A DNA stretch of 64,000 nt. Source: Artemia franciscana. Lineage: Eukaryota; Arthropoda; Branchiopoda; Anostraca; Artemiidae. The stretch covers positions 26,490,662 through 26,554,661 of the forward strand of contig NC_088867.1 in NCBI RefSeq assembly GCF_032884065.1, written 5' to 3'. Below, piece after piece: positions 23,697 through 36,800 of the stretch. The notes below the pieces were generated by a model. The model had not been told where the DNA came from and made no database searches. It saw only the letters and a program-made list of their open reading frames with translations. Every line of letters begins with the position of its first letter. Positions within the stretch are counted from its first letter, which is position 1. A program made the translations under genes and the position numbers.

Positions 23697-26600
23697 TTAT
23701 TTAGATTTATAACTTTCAATCAGCACTCTTTTCAACTTCCGTCTTATAGCATATATGCTTATATTAAAATCAATCTCATTTTTCAAACTTTCCCAATGTA
23801 GAGGAATCAAATACCTCAGGCAAAAACGCGACCTCTCTGTAACTACCTTAGGAGTCCGCAGATTATATTTACCACGGGTTTCAACTTGTGAAGATGAAAG
23901 AGAAGAAATAAGACCCATCGATGCAAAATATCTGGGGAGCTTTTCTCGTTCAAGCTTAATCTTAAACATAACACTTAAAAATTGGATACTTTGCCGAACA
24001 GGAAGAATATTATGAAGTGAAAAAAGGGTCTCTGTTGTGGATTTTAAGGGGAAGTTTGATGGCGAAGGCAGAAAAGGTTTAAGTATACGAACTGCTTTAT
24101 TTTGTATAATCTGTAGAGGGGTAACATTACTTTTAAAAGTGTTCAAAAAAATAATAGATGCATAATCAAAATGGGATTGCACAAGGGAAAAGTAAATGGA
24201 TTTAAGAGCGCAATATGGAAGAAGGTTTTTCAGTCTGCACATTATACCAACTCCACGGGCAGACTTTGCTCTAACCTGATTAATTTGCTCTTTCCATGAC
24301 AAATTCTCGTCAAACACAACTCCTAAATATCTTATCAATACAACCCTTTCAATAACAGACTCAGGTTCATTCGCAGAAATGGAAACTGATTCTATATCTG
24401 GAAACTTGTGACCCGTCCTGCTGTAAACAATAAACTTAGTCTTCTTTCTATTCAGAAGTAGTCTATTATCAGAGAGCCAAGTAGACAATCTATCATATGC
24501 GGATGTTAAATTGACCACTAGCTCTTCACGAGATTTACCAGAAACGGTTGCTGCAGTGTCGTCAGCAAACTGAGTGTCTATAGAAGAAACTCCAGTAGCT
24601 GAGCACAAATCATTAATGTAAACTAGGAAAAGCAGAGGTCCTAATACGGATCCCTGGGGAACACCAACCTTATCTGACTGCTGTAAAGAATCAGATCTAA
24701 CATCATTATATATAAGTATCTGCTGCCTCCCATGAAGATACGATTCAAGTAACCTAAGGCAATTACCACGAATACCAGCATTCGAAAGCTTATACAAAAG
24801 AATTTCATGAGAAATGGAATCAAAAGCTTTCTGTATGTCTAAAAATATAGTTGCAGGCGTTTCTCCACGGTCAAGACAATCATTAATATGTTGGACAATA
24901 ATAGCCATAGGATGATCACTGCAATGCTCTTTTCTAAATCCAAACTGAAGTTTAGAAATGTAATCAAATTTCTCAAAAAAGAATAAATTCTGTTATACAG
25001 TGCGCGCTCTACAACCTTCGAAAAAGCAGAGATTATCGATATAGGACGATAATTAGCAGGAAGCCTCGGGTCATCACCTTTATGTAGGGCCACAATTCTT
25101 GCTGATTTAAATGTTGAAGGATAGACACCGGTTACAAATATAAGATTAATAATGTGGCATAAAACCGGTGATATAACTGGGAAAATTTCTTTGACCAAAT
25201 TAGTAGAAGATCCATCAAGGGCTTCAGATGAACCGTTCTTCATTTTAGATATGATCTGTTTTAGTTCAATTTCAGTAACCGGGGAAAGGAACATGCTTTT
25301 ATCAGAGGGAGGGGGCATGTGATCTTTAAATAAATCATTGTTATTATTATTTGGAGAAACATGAGATGCATTAGCTGTTTTTTCACCGATGCTTACAAAA
25401 TGAGCATTGAGCAAGTTCACTATTTCCTGCTTATCGGAAGAAAAAGTACCATCACCACGTAACATTTCATTCGGAAATGAAGATTTTTGAGACCTTCCCA
25501 ACAGAGAGTTAATAAGTCTCCAAGTATGTTTTTGATCCCCACGAGCTTCTAGAAATGATTTTTCAAAATATCTAGCTTTTGCTTTCCGAATTAACTGTGT
25601 CAGGACATTTTTATACTTTTTAAACTCTTCTTTATTTTTAGTAGATGGGAATGACATAGATATTTTAAATAGCTTATTTTTTATTGAAATAGAGTGTAGA
25701 AGCCCGCGTGAGATCCATGGTTTTTTAGGGAGTGTATATTTTTTTATTTTAATGCGTCTCAATGGACATGCTTCATCCAAGCACTCACGGAAATATTTTA
25801 AAAACAGAGCCGTAGAAATCTCAGGGCATTCACATTCTAGAATTGCAGTCCATTCATTTAAATACAAAAGGTTCCTCAATTTATCCATTCCTTCTTTATC
25901 AATTTTTCGAGTTTGTTTAAATTCCGAAAATTTTGGTCTGTGATTAATTCCAACATCCGCAACTACCACACAATGGTCAGAAACATCTGTAAATATAATA
26001 TGCGAAAGAGTAACGGGGATAGTAGAAAAAATGTTATCAATGAGAGTAGCCGTATCTTCCGTAACCCGGGTCGCAGACCTGCATGATGGTAAAAGTGATT
26101 TTGATAGGTTCATGCACAGAAACTCAAGCGATTTTTCATGCAAATGATTAGAAATTCCCGGTCTATTTGTCTGAGCTAACAATAAATTAATATTAAAATC
26201 ACCCATTACCAGAACTTGCTCAGAATTCAAATTAGTCACATCTTCAATGAAGCATTCATAAATTCGCAAAAACTCTTGTAACGAAGCCGATGGTGATCGA
26301 TAAACAACACAAACAAGAACTTTCCTATTATCGATCACACACTCAATGCAAATGCTCTCAAAGGTCATCTCTTGGTCATGCTTAGATAGTTGCTTCTTCA
26401 CAACAAATGGAATATCATCCCGAACAAAAAGTCCAACTCCGCCACCCTGTCTATTTTCCCTATTATTAGATATAAATTTAAACCCATCACAATTCATGAA
26501 TTCTGCATTTTCATTACTTAAAAAGGTTTCACATAGGCCTAAAATACTTACTCTGTGGTTACAAAGTAACTGCGAAACAAACTCGTGGCTACTAGCCAAA

Positions 26601-26812
26601 CCTCTGCAGTTAAAAAGTGCTGATCTTAAGTTCCCATCAAATACAGGTGTTCCTAAATCCCCTTCAAATAAAAAATCAGTAGCAGGAAGGCTAGCTAAAT
26701 GATCATCATAAACACCTTTAGCAAAAGGGGAAAAATCATAATAAATATTTTTTAGATCAAGCTGATCATCGAGGCGGCTCCCCAATCCTCCCCCAGACTC
26801 CCCACTACTCAC
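23697..26812 (-). pseudogene. LINE ORF2: endonuclease-reverse transcriptase, one frameshift
   Basis: Endonuclease at the N-terminal side: ALFNCRGLAS, ILGLCETFLS, RQGGGVGLFVRDD, VYRSPSAS, VMGDFNI, DVSDHCVV. RT: GSSEALDG, PANYRPISIIS, FLDIQKAFDSISH, GVPQGSVLGPLLFLVYINDL, FADDTA catalytic box, then a thumb/C-terminal region ending in a stop at 23697. The frame runs 26812 to about 24980, then continues in another frame to 23697. The switch sits at an A6 run (24975-24980), so one base has probably been lost. Everything else is open over about 1,030 codons, which marks a young copy. Confidence 0.88.
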
Positions 26813-27111
26813 GTGCTATATATAAATTTCATCTTTACCTTATGTCCCAGGCAGGCACGACGAAAAAGTGGAAATGGCACCGCACCACTAATCAGGCAAA
26901 TCGGGTAAAAAAGTGGCAGAGAACAAACAAGACCTCGAAACCTGATTTTTTTCACTAGACCTACTAACACTAGAAAACTAAAAAAAAGATCATACGCAAA
27001 AAACGAGGTTGTAGAACCCAACATGTACACAACACTGTGACAGAAGTGGCAAGAAAATCAATCAAAATGTCTATCACAATACTAATAATAATCACAAAGG
27101 GACAGCAATAA

Positions 27112-27415
27112 CTAGTCCATCACTCTTTCCCAGGGTGACGAGGCCGTGGATTTGGATTCAAGCCAAAGCTTCGAGCCCTTCTGTTTAACACGCGTAAACT
27201 TTGCAGAATCGGATTCACGTAAATCCTTTGCTTTCGCAAGAAGTTCATTTCGAATAGCGTTTAGCTTGGGGGGAAGATCCGTGCACACACGAATGCCGCT
27301 CCCCTTCAATTTACGAACTGAGTTGAGAATCCTCTGAATGTTCTGTTCGTTTACAACCGAGATAAATATAGGTGCCGGACGAGGCCTTCGATTAGTAACG
27401 TTAACGGAACCACCA
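27112..27415 (-). pseudogene. LINE ORF1 C-terminal part
   Basis: Minus-strand frame ending at 27112 with RRPRPAPIFISVV, VRKLKGSGI, DLPPKLNAIRNELLAKAK and KGSKLWLESKS, the C-terminal RNA-binding fold of LINE ORF1 proteins. Its apparent N-terminal residues upstream of about 27415 come from minisatellite DNA, so the true N-terminus is missing. Confidence 0.72.
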
Positions 27416-27606
27416 TTGCAACTGGAACTTCGTGCAACTGGACCTTGTGCAACCAAACACATGTAACTGAACCCTCGTGCATCTAGTCCTTGGTTAACTG
27501 ACCCTCGGTTAACTGAAGTCCCGTGTAACTCAACCCCTGTGCAACGTAGCCCTACATAACTGAGCCCTCGTGCAACTCAAACCCATTCAACCGAAAAATG
27601 ACGGAA
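27416..27606. repeat. 16-bp minisatellite (AACTGAACCCTCGTGC type)
   Basis: About eleven degenerate units reading GTGYAACTGAACCCTC, at the 5'-truncated edge of the LINE. The same unit occurs at 51448-51790, and in the opposite orientation at 6014-6104. Confidence 0.85.
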
Positions 27607-30600
27607 CTCAACCCCGTTTCTCTTTTTCTGTTTTTTTTTTCTCAAGTACTAATAGGGCACTAGAATATTGTAAGGACATATTTAACGTCATTTAAAAGCT
27701 AATATTTAACCTTTTTATAGTTCCATCATGACAATCCAATTATTTTAGTGTCATTTCTGGAGTGTAAAAGCTTGAAACCATAAAAGTTCTATCATTGAAA
27801 CTTTCGAGATCGATTACCCTTAAACCGATAATTAAAATCCCCCTTGTGAATACACCCCTTCCCAGTCACATTTGCAGTGAAAAATTTTATCATAGGCAGT
27901 GCAATAGCGCTGCTTAAGTAAAGAGCAGTGCGGACACAATGTATTACTTATTAAGTAGTTCATTCGATTGGAACATTGAGAATACTAGCGCCCTTTTTAA
28001 TAGTCAAAAATGATTGGAGGGCAAAAGACCCCCCCCCACACACCAAGACCTTTGGGGTTGAAACAATGTCCAAAATCGGAGGGCAAGGGTTATAAGTTAC
28101 CCTCCGGGGTATGTAAGTTCTTACGGAAGGGATCGTTGTGTAAACTTAAAAGAGGCTCCTTTGATTGGAGATTTAAAGTTTTATTTCCCTTTTAAGAACC
28201 AAAAGTGATGGAAGGCAACTAGAGAATATTGAGGGGAATGTTAAATTAAAGCAAACGCGTTATGTGTATGCAGATTATCAAAAGGACGTAATCCATGAAT
28301 TATTGTATGTTATTATTTTAACTTTACATTTAAAGAAACTGAGACAAAGCATTTGGTTGCCAAAATCAGTTAAAGAAAGGCTACTTACCAAAATTGCTCT
28401 CCTTTCTAATCTGATCTCCTCACACGACAGTCCCTATTTTTTTTTTTATCCCTATGTTGTTTTTGTTTAGCACTTAATTGTGATTTGTTTAAAGACCTGT
28501 TTTTTTCAGACACATATAGTTTTCAGTAAAGCGCCAAAAACGCAGTAGGCTAAAAAATTTTACAGTGTTAGAAGGAGGCAAAACCAAATATCTTGTTTTG
28601 TAATGATTTTTGTTCGTTTCCAGCTTAATATTCATATTCAATTTAAATTTCACTCGTTTCAAGACTTATTTATTGATTTACATTAGTACCTATTGTATGT
28701 TTGTTTGCCATGATTGTAAATTTGATTGTGTTGCAAGTTACAAGATTAACACTTTGGTTTTGTCATGGCTTTTTTTTCTTTTCCTTTTTTTTCCTAGCAC
28801 CCCGATTTCAGCTTATTCTTAGAAAGTGGTAAAGATCTAACCTCTTCGGTTTTTATGGAAAGTGTCGACCTTAGGCCGGATTGATGAATATGACTTTGCA
28901 TTTTGGAAAGCTTCGTAGAACTCTTGCCTGGAGCCAAAAAGGATGATTTTGCTTGTCCTTGAGCCAGAGCCTATAGTGTGTAAAGTGAAGTAGATTTTTA
29001 TAGCCTATAGCAGAGAGAACTATCTGAAGCTATGCAGTCAAGCTTTCGTTTCATCAAACTATGTTTCTGCTTTAGAGTTGAAAGCTTTGTTCTTGCAGGC
29101 AAGCAGGCAGGCACCAGATCAAATTGAAGATGGACTAAAATCTTATAAGTGTTAAATGTATGTGGCATTTACCCGGCCTCACAGCCAATATATCTTCTTT
29201 GAGTGATAAATAGAAAAATTTACAGAAACAAAAAAGTGGCATTTTCCCTCGGATCCGAAAGTGCAAATTGGAATATACAGATATGAAAAGTCGATTTATT
29301 TTTGGGACAAAGTGCGCGGTAGCGATGCTAGCGGCGGGGGACAGGAAACTGGTATTGGTGTCTAACTGGTAACAGGAAACTGGTATTGGTTTCTTAGCGG
29401 TGTATGCAACAAAACAAAATTACATTCCCGCCTATGGTGTTGTAGTACGATCCATGTGTTAGAGTGCGGGCTTGGAAGAGGCGCCAAGCTCAGAGCTCTG
29501 TACAAAAAGCTTCTCATGGACAAGAAAGGAGTTTTTATAACTCTATTGGTATCTAAGCTGTGGTTACCATCTATTATTTCTACCAAAATCGATTCGTGAC
29601 TTCAGTTGAGTTTATCGTTTGGTTTTCGCTCTTGGGATTGCAATAGAGAAATGATATCAGATGTGCTTCTTAAACTGTAAAAGTTCTCTCATTGCTAAAG
29701 GAATTAGAGTTTATCCTTTGTTCCTTTCTAATTGATGACGGTAGAAAGTTGGCCTAAAGAAAAAAAAAATTCAACTTTTGAACTAAGACAGATAGATTTT
29801 TTTCGACAGCACTCTATAGCTCTTGATGAACTGATCAATGTATATGTCATCCATTTTTTGGTAGAAAAATTCCTCCATAAGATGTACCAGTTTGAAAGTT
29901 TCAAGAGGTTGATGACTCAGTGGTAAGGTTCACACTGAAACCAAAAATAGGCCGATGCCAATTTTGAGACATATAGGGGAGTTTTCAGCAACAGTTGGCT
30001 GTTAGCTCATAATCATCTTCGTCAATGAGGGGTGCGCAACTTTTGCTAGTGGGTGCACCTATTATTTGTTTCCAGTGTATTTGCGCTTTGCTCGGCGAAG
30101 CCGAACAAACGCTGCCGCAACACCTCATGTTGCCCATGCACCGTAGATCCAGTTTCTGTTCGTTTTGGGTTTCATTTATACTTCAATAGCAAATTTTTTT
30201 GTTCTTTATAAGCTTAATTTGCATATTCAATGTAAGCTTTACTAGTTTTCACATTTATCTATTAATTTTTATTAGTTTCTGTTTTATTTTTTTGTTCTGA
30301 TTGTTTATTTAATTTATTTTCGTTTTGGGTTTCATATTCTTTAATAGAAATTTCTGGTCGTTTGGGGAATAATTTTAACTTCAGTTACCTAAAAAAGAAA
30401 CAGTGGTAGTTTTCATATTTTTACTAAAGAACAATCCCCTCCCTGTCTAAGTTAAGGAACTATAAGAGCTTTCTGTTGCAGCAAGTTGTTTACATTTATT
30501 AAATTGGCTTGCCAGGGAAGAAACGACTCTTTAATCAAAGAAAAATTCTTCTTTAGTTAGTAAGAGTTAAAAAAATTCTTTAATAAACGTAGAAAGAGAG

Positions 30601-30736
30601 GAATGAACTGGAAGCAGGCTTTTTTTCATTAAACGGTCCCAAGATCTCGCGAAGATTTTAAACTTACACTTCACGGGTTCATGAGTCCAACAGTCAAAAG
30701 TGAACGTATGCCCCACTGACATCATAGAAAATACTA
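27607..30736. other. Intergenic region upstream of LDAH
   Basis: AT-rich. It includes degenerate copies of dispersed family B at about 28590-28760 and 30130-30370 (GTTCGTTTYGGGTTTCATTT, GCTTAATTTGCATATTCAA), a family also seen near 9960-10320 and 53480-53720. Non-coding 5' exons of LDAH may lie here but cannot be recognised. Short ORFs at 28010-28470 look random. Confidence 0.45.
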
Positions 30737-30854
30737 ATGGAACAATTTATCAGTGTGTCTGGGGTGAAAACAAGAGCAATAACGCATGGACTTGGCAAAC
30801 AGGCCCTTACAAAGGAATCGTTTGGCAAAAAAGATATCATTATTATTATACCAG
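30737..30854 (+). CDS. LDAH: LDAH coding exon 1
   Basis: ATG at 30737 opens MEQFISVSGVKTRAITHG and ends DIIIIIP plus one base, donor CAG^gtaggc. An in-frame TAG at 30725 fixes the start within this exon, and the Met has G at +4. The EQFI.VSGVKT start and the hydrophobic strand before PGNPG match the family N-terminus. The exon is too short to appear as a long ORF. It was found by requiring a donor that completes the PG of the next exon. Confidence 0.85.
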
Positions 30855-33800
30855 GTAGGCTATACCCTAGGCATTACCTTGTACTGGCTGACGGTTAAGA
30901 TTGGTATCAGTAGGCTATACAGTATACTAGTTGGGGACTATTGAGAAAAAATTCTTAAAATTTTGAAAAAACATGATAAAGGTCCTTTTTTAAAACTTGT
31001 CAAATGACCTTTGATGAACTTACATAATTCAAGGTACTTTGGATTTTTCCAGATTACTTCACCACTGGATGCATCTTCTTATGTTCTTTCCAATTATACA
31101 AATTGGGTCTGCCACAAATTTTATGGTAAAATTCTAGTTGATTGACTTTTGGCTATCTTGGAAAGGGGCTAGGTTAGGAAAATGAAACTTTCAGGGATAG
31201 GTCTACAGGCTAAAGTATGTCCCGGAAAGGCATTCTAAAGTACCCACCTCCACTGCTTCTCCTTCTAGAGGGCCATGAAATTTGCCTACATTGCAGGTCT
31301 ATACTGATTGAAATTTTGACAAAACAACATTTTACCTCATTTTTCAGTTTACCTTATTTTTCAGTTACTAATTGTTTTTTCTCTGCCTTTAGTTCTGAAA
31401 ATGCAATTCCTGTTATTTGAGTAGAATTTTGAGCCATATCAATGTTTTTTTTTCAAAATTTAGGAAATGTATTTGCATAGCTTTAAAACCTTATAAAATG
31501 GATTTGAGCAAAGCTATGAAGCTGAAAACAATTTTGTTGTACTTCAATTAACCAGAAGATCTATTTTGCAAGGTTTCACTCTTATAACACATATATTTTT
31601 AAAGGTCATCAAAGGTCAGGGCCCTCCAGAGGGAGAAGGAGTAGAGGTAGTTGCTTCAAAATACCTTCCCAGCCCAGGACATACTTTAGTCTGTAGATTC
31701 ATCCCTGAAAGTTCCATTTTCCTAACCTAAACCCTTTCTGAGATAGCAAGAAGTCAATTAACTACAATTTTACTGAAACTTTCAGGGATGAGTCTAAAGG
31801 CTAAGGAATGTCCTGGGAAGGTATTTTGAATTACCCACCTCTACTCCTTCTCCCTCTAGAGGGTACTGACCTTTAAAAATATTTGTGTTATAAAAGTGAA
31901 ACCTTGCAAAATAGATCTTCTGCTTGAATGAAGTACAACAAAATATCACTCAGCTAAAATTTTACCAATTTTATTTTGAGGCCTTGAATTGACACTAAAT
32001 CAAATAAGCATTCAGTAGGCCTACCCAGTCATCTGCTATCATGACCAAGCATTTCAGAACCTTCATCTCCTCCATAATGGAGTTCAGTATATGTGTGTTG
32101 TCCTCCACTCCTCAAATAGAAAGACCAGCAAGCACATGAGTATATGAAGGGATGCTGCCAAACAAATAAAAAACAGTGATTAGGCTACCCTTTGTATCTT
32201 GGATTTAGAAGCTTGGACTTCTAAATCCTTGAGAATTCCCCTTCCAGTTTGACGACAATGTCAGAACAAAAGACCACCCAATAAGGTTATTTTAAAGAAG
32301 AGCAAACACAAGGTTAAGAAACACATTTACTCAAACCATGTCATGAACATGTAGATTTCCTATTCAAATAAAACTGTGACTGTTGCCAGTGTCAATGCTT
32401 TTGAAAATTCAGCTGATCAAGACTAGTGTGCAAAACCATGGCAAGCTGCATGAATGCTCATGATTTTTTTCTCACCTCAATACTGACCCAGCATCCACAT
32501 GTCTACCTTGATTGCTGGGTGTTGTGATTTAAAGTAATTACTAGAAAATGGTTACCAGGAATTCTCAGAACTACCTTAGAACAGTCATAGATACTTACTT
32601 ATTTCTTTTCTGAAAGGGAATTACTTAACACCCCCCCCCCCTTGGTGGATAGATATAAAGTCTGATCTATGTATTCAAATTCTATGTTTCAATATCATGA
32701 CTCTTGCCTTCTTTAGTACTTTTTAGCAAATGTTAATGAATTGACAGAAAGCAAAGAGTTGTACTTATTCTAAAAAATACTGTAAATTTATTATGTGCTG
32801 TATGCTGATCTGTCAAGGGTGAGGGGAAAGTAAAGTACAGTAATGCACTTTTATTACTGGTATAAGTGAATAGGCCTTTACTGCTGTATTAAAGTAGTTT
32901 TCAGAATTTTTGGTAATTGAATCTGGATTTTTTTTTTCACTGGTGAGTAATAAGTAACAAGGTGTCACTTCATGGGTCCCTCTAAGGTCTCAAAATATAG
33001 TTTGTAATGAAATCAATTACTATATTTAGAAAGGACATAAAATGATAGATTGAGTATTCTACCTAGCTAAGTACAAGGAGAACCCCATGTTTATCTAACT
33101 TTTGTATTATTAAACTGAAACTTTCCAAAATAAATTTACAGCACGCACAAGCAAGGCCCAACAAAAGATATGGCTAAAAATCTATCAAAGTTGTGGGTGT
33201 CACTTCATGGTTCCCTTTTTAGGGCTCAAAGTAAAGTTGCAATGGAATCAATTACTATATTTAGAAAGGGCATAAAAAGATAGAATGAGTGTTCTGTCTA
33301 GTTAAGTAAAAGAAAAACCCCAACTTTTGTATTATTAAACTGAAACTTTCCAAAATAAATTTACAGCACGCACAAGCAAGGCCCAACAAAAGATATGGCT
33401 AAAAATCTATCAAAGTTGTGGGTGTCACTTCATGGTTCCCTTTTTAGGGCTCAAAGTAAAGTTGCAATGGAATCAATTACTATATTTAGAAAGGGCATAA
33501 AAAGATAGAATGAGTGTTCTGTCTAGTTAAGTAAAAGAAAAACCCCAACTTTTGTATTATTAAACTGAAACTTTCAAAACAGATCACAGGACACGCAAGC
33601 ATGGCCCAACAAAAGCATCTAAGACTCATGATTGATAAATCTGGAACAAGGTTTCCAAAATTTGAAAAAAATGCGTCTTAGTTTTAAGTAGAAGACAAAA
33701 AATGTAATTATCTTAATTTGCACTTCAGAGCAAATTAGTTGCAAGATTAGGCTGAAAATCTACAAAATTGTTACAGTAGTCTTTTCAGAACTTAGACTCA

Positions 33801-36800
33801 AAGAAAAGCAAACTAAACAATAATCAAGCAAAAATGAAGTTGTACAACTTTCTGAGCATTAGAAAGTTGTTGTGGGTGACAAGAGTTGTTGGTGAATACA
33901 AAAATTACAACTACCAATCTTCATTGGATGAGCTAAATCTCTCAACACTTATATGCAGATCTCTGAGAGGTAATGTGATAATGGCAATAAGCTTTTGAAT
34001 GCTAACCCCTCCTGACAAAAGCCCTCTCAACTCAATGAATCCTACAAAGCAAAAGCAAATAGTTAGAAGTTATCCCAAAAGAGGGTATATGCCAGACTTT
34101 ATAACCAATACTTCTCTAATAGAGTGGTGGCCCATTAGAATAATCTTTCTGAGACAGCTATTGCCACACCCTCCATTGATACTTGTAAGATTGCCATCAA
34201 CAAGAGTTGTTCTACCAAATCACAGAAGACAGAATGAGACACCCTTGAGTCATTGACATCCCATCATCATTGATCAGCAACTCTACTGATTATTCATTAT
34301 TTTTAATGGACAGTGCAATTTAAGAAATAACTTAGATTCTGAATTCATACCTGGGAGTTACAAAACCCAAAGACAAAAACGAATCTCAAGATGAAGAAAT
34401 TAAAGAAATAGGACTACAACCAGTAGAAGAACAAGACAAACTAAAATGATAGGGATATTTTGCCTGTATAAAACAAGGTGCTCTCAATGCTAAAAACAAA
34501 GAAAAATTCAAATTAACCTAAAACCAAATTATATCTAAAGCCAGGAAAAAACAAAAAAACAATGTACAATTGTTGCTACTATCATTGAGTACAACAGAAG
34601 CTGAATAGAGTTGCTTCAATGAAACCTCTGCAGCAACTGGGTAAAAACAAAATGAATACAAAATTAATTATTTAGTTGCAAAATAATCATCTTGCTTGCT
34701 TCCACTGCTGCAATCCTCCTAGGTCTTGTATTTAATTAAATAAAAATAACACGTTCTTTAACTGAAAGTAAGGAGCAATATTAAAACTTAAAACAAACAG
34801 AAATTACACTGTGTAAAAGGGGCTGTTCCCTCCTCAACATCCTGCTCTTTATGCTAAAGTTTGACTCTTTCTCTCAATTCTACTTTTTAAAACAGTAAAT
34901 AACTTTAACGTAAAGAGCAGGACATTGAGGAGGGAACAGCCCCTTTCATACATGGAGTAATTTCTGTTTGTTTTATGTTTTAATGTTGTTCCTTACTTTC
35001 AGTTAAAAAACTTTAATTTTTATTTAATTTCTGAACGTTTTTGAATTAATGCATGTTTTATTTTGGCTCTCTGCAAATGATTAAATAAAACGAAATTTGC
35101 ATATTAATTTTCTTTTTTTGCTAAATGAGTTTCTCTTAGTTTTGATCACACAATTTTGAGAAAAAGGGTGGGGGAGGAGGCCTAGTTGCCCTCCAATTTT
35201 TTGACTACTTAAAAAGGCAACTAGAATTTTAATTTTGAATGAACATTTTTTGTTAGTAAAAAGTATAGGTAACTTACAAATTAACTTACATAATGAACTT
35301 CTATATTCGTATATTTCTATTATGTATATGAGGGGGTTTGCCCCCTCGTTATACCTTGCATTTACACTAAAGCTTCAATTTTGTCCCAATTCTTTAAGAT
35401 TGACCCCTGAATCACGAAGGCTGTAGAATAAATAGTTGAAATTACTAAAAATACTTCAGTATAAAGATCAAGGTTTTTAGGAAGAGATGTACCCCCCCCC
35501 CCCCCATATGCGTAATAATCTCTGTTCGTTTTAAGTTTTAATGCTGGTCCTTACTTTCAGTGGAAAAAACTTTTTCATATTTATTTTTTCATTATTTTTT
35601 TTTATTTTAAAAATAGTGCTAGGAAACCCTACACCCCCTTCATGGAATTTTTCTTCTCCCATGAAAAGTTCCTCCAAGGGAAGATCCTCCTACTTAGCCC
35701 CCTCCCCTCAACCCTCCCATCCTCAACCAAAAAATCCCCCTGAAAAGGTCTGTATACTTTCAAATAACAACTGCTGTATGTAAATGCTGGTCAAAGTTTG
35801 TAACTTGCAGCCCCTCCCCCAGGGACTGTGGGGGAGTAAGTCAGCCCCAAAGACATAGTTATTATGTTTTTCAACTATACTGAACAAAATGGTTATCTCA
35901 AATTTTTATCCATTGACTTTGGGAAAAAAATGATTGTGGGAGGGGGCCTAGGTGCCCTCCAATTTTTTTGGTCACTTAAAAAGGGCATTAGAACTTTTAA
36001 TTCCCGTTAGAATGAGCCCTCCCACGACATTCTAGGACCACTTGGTTGATACAATCACTCCTGGAAAAAAAAACAAAAACAAACAAATAAACATGCACCT
36101 GTGATTGGTCTTCTGGCAAAAAATGCTAAGTTCCACATTTTAGTATATAGGAGCTTGAAACTTATACTGTAGGGTTCTCTGATACGCTGAATGCGATGGT
36201 GTGATTTTCGTTAAGATCCTATAACTTTTAGGGGTTGTTTTCCCCTATTTTCCAAAACAAGGCAAATTTTCTCTGGCTCGTAACTTTTGATGAGTAAGAC
36301 TAAATTTAATGAAACTTATATATTTAAAATCAGCATAAAAACCTGACTCTTTTGGTGTATCTATTAGCATCAAAATTCCATTTTTTAGAATTTTGTTTAT
36401 TATTGAGCCAGGTTACTCCTTACTGCAGTTTGTTACCATGAACTGTTTGATACTAGGTTGCTAGCTAATGCTGCAACTTGGAATTATCCTAGGTCTTGCA
36501 TATAATCTAGTCTCCTAGTGATTTTGTAAAACTTTATTTCCTGTAGTAGCTATTGGTTTACTTTTCAGAAGAATGTTATAATTGGCATTAATATTCAAAT
36601 TTCCTGTATATCTGTTTATTCAAAGATTAGTAAGAATGTCTTTTTTTTTATTTCAATGGCTTCCCAAACCCACTGTGTCAAGTTTCTATTGTTAGAAATG
36701 ACCATGGCATTGTCAAATTGTGCAAAATGATCAGGGTGGTAGAAAACTTGTTCTGACAAAGCTAAAAGAAAAATTTCAGGGGGCTTACTAACTGCCATAG

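Larger units (their letters stand above)
23303..27415 (-). mobile_element. Nearly intact CR1/L2-like LINE
   Basis: Minus-strand element with an ORF1 tail (about 27415-27112), ORF2 (26812-23697, endonuclease plus RT, one frameshift), a 3' UTR with A-rich runs, and a 3' tail of 7-bp repeats (GAACCTT on the minus strand, 23303-23335). Short tandem repeats instead of poly(A) at the 3' end fit the CR1/L2 group. It is truncated at the 5' side, where it meets a 16-bp minisatellite. It lies between DNAL1 and LDAH. Confidence 0.88.

Noticed and set aside
27416-27462. N-terminal residues of the 27112-27462 ORF as part of a real protein
   Set aside because: They are encoded by the 16-bp minisatellite; only the part below about 27415 is LINE ORF1.
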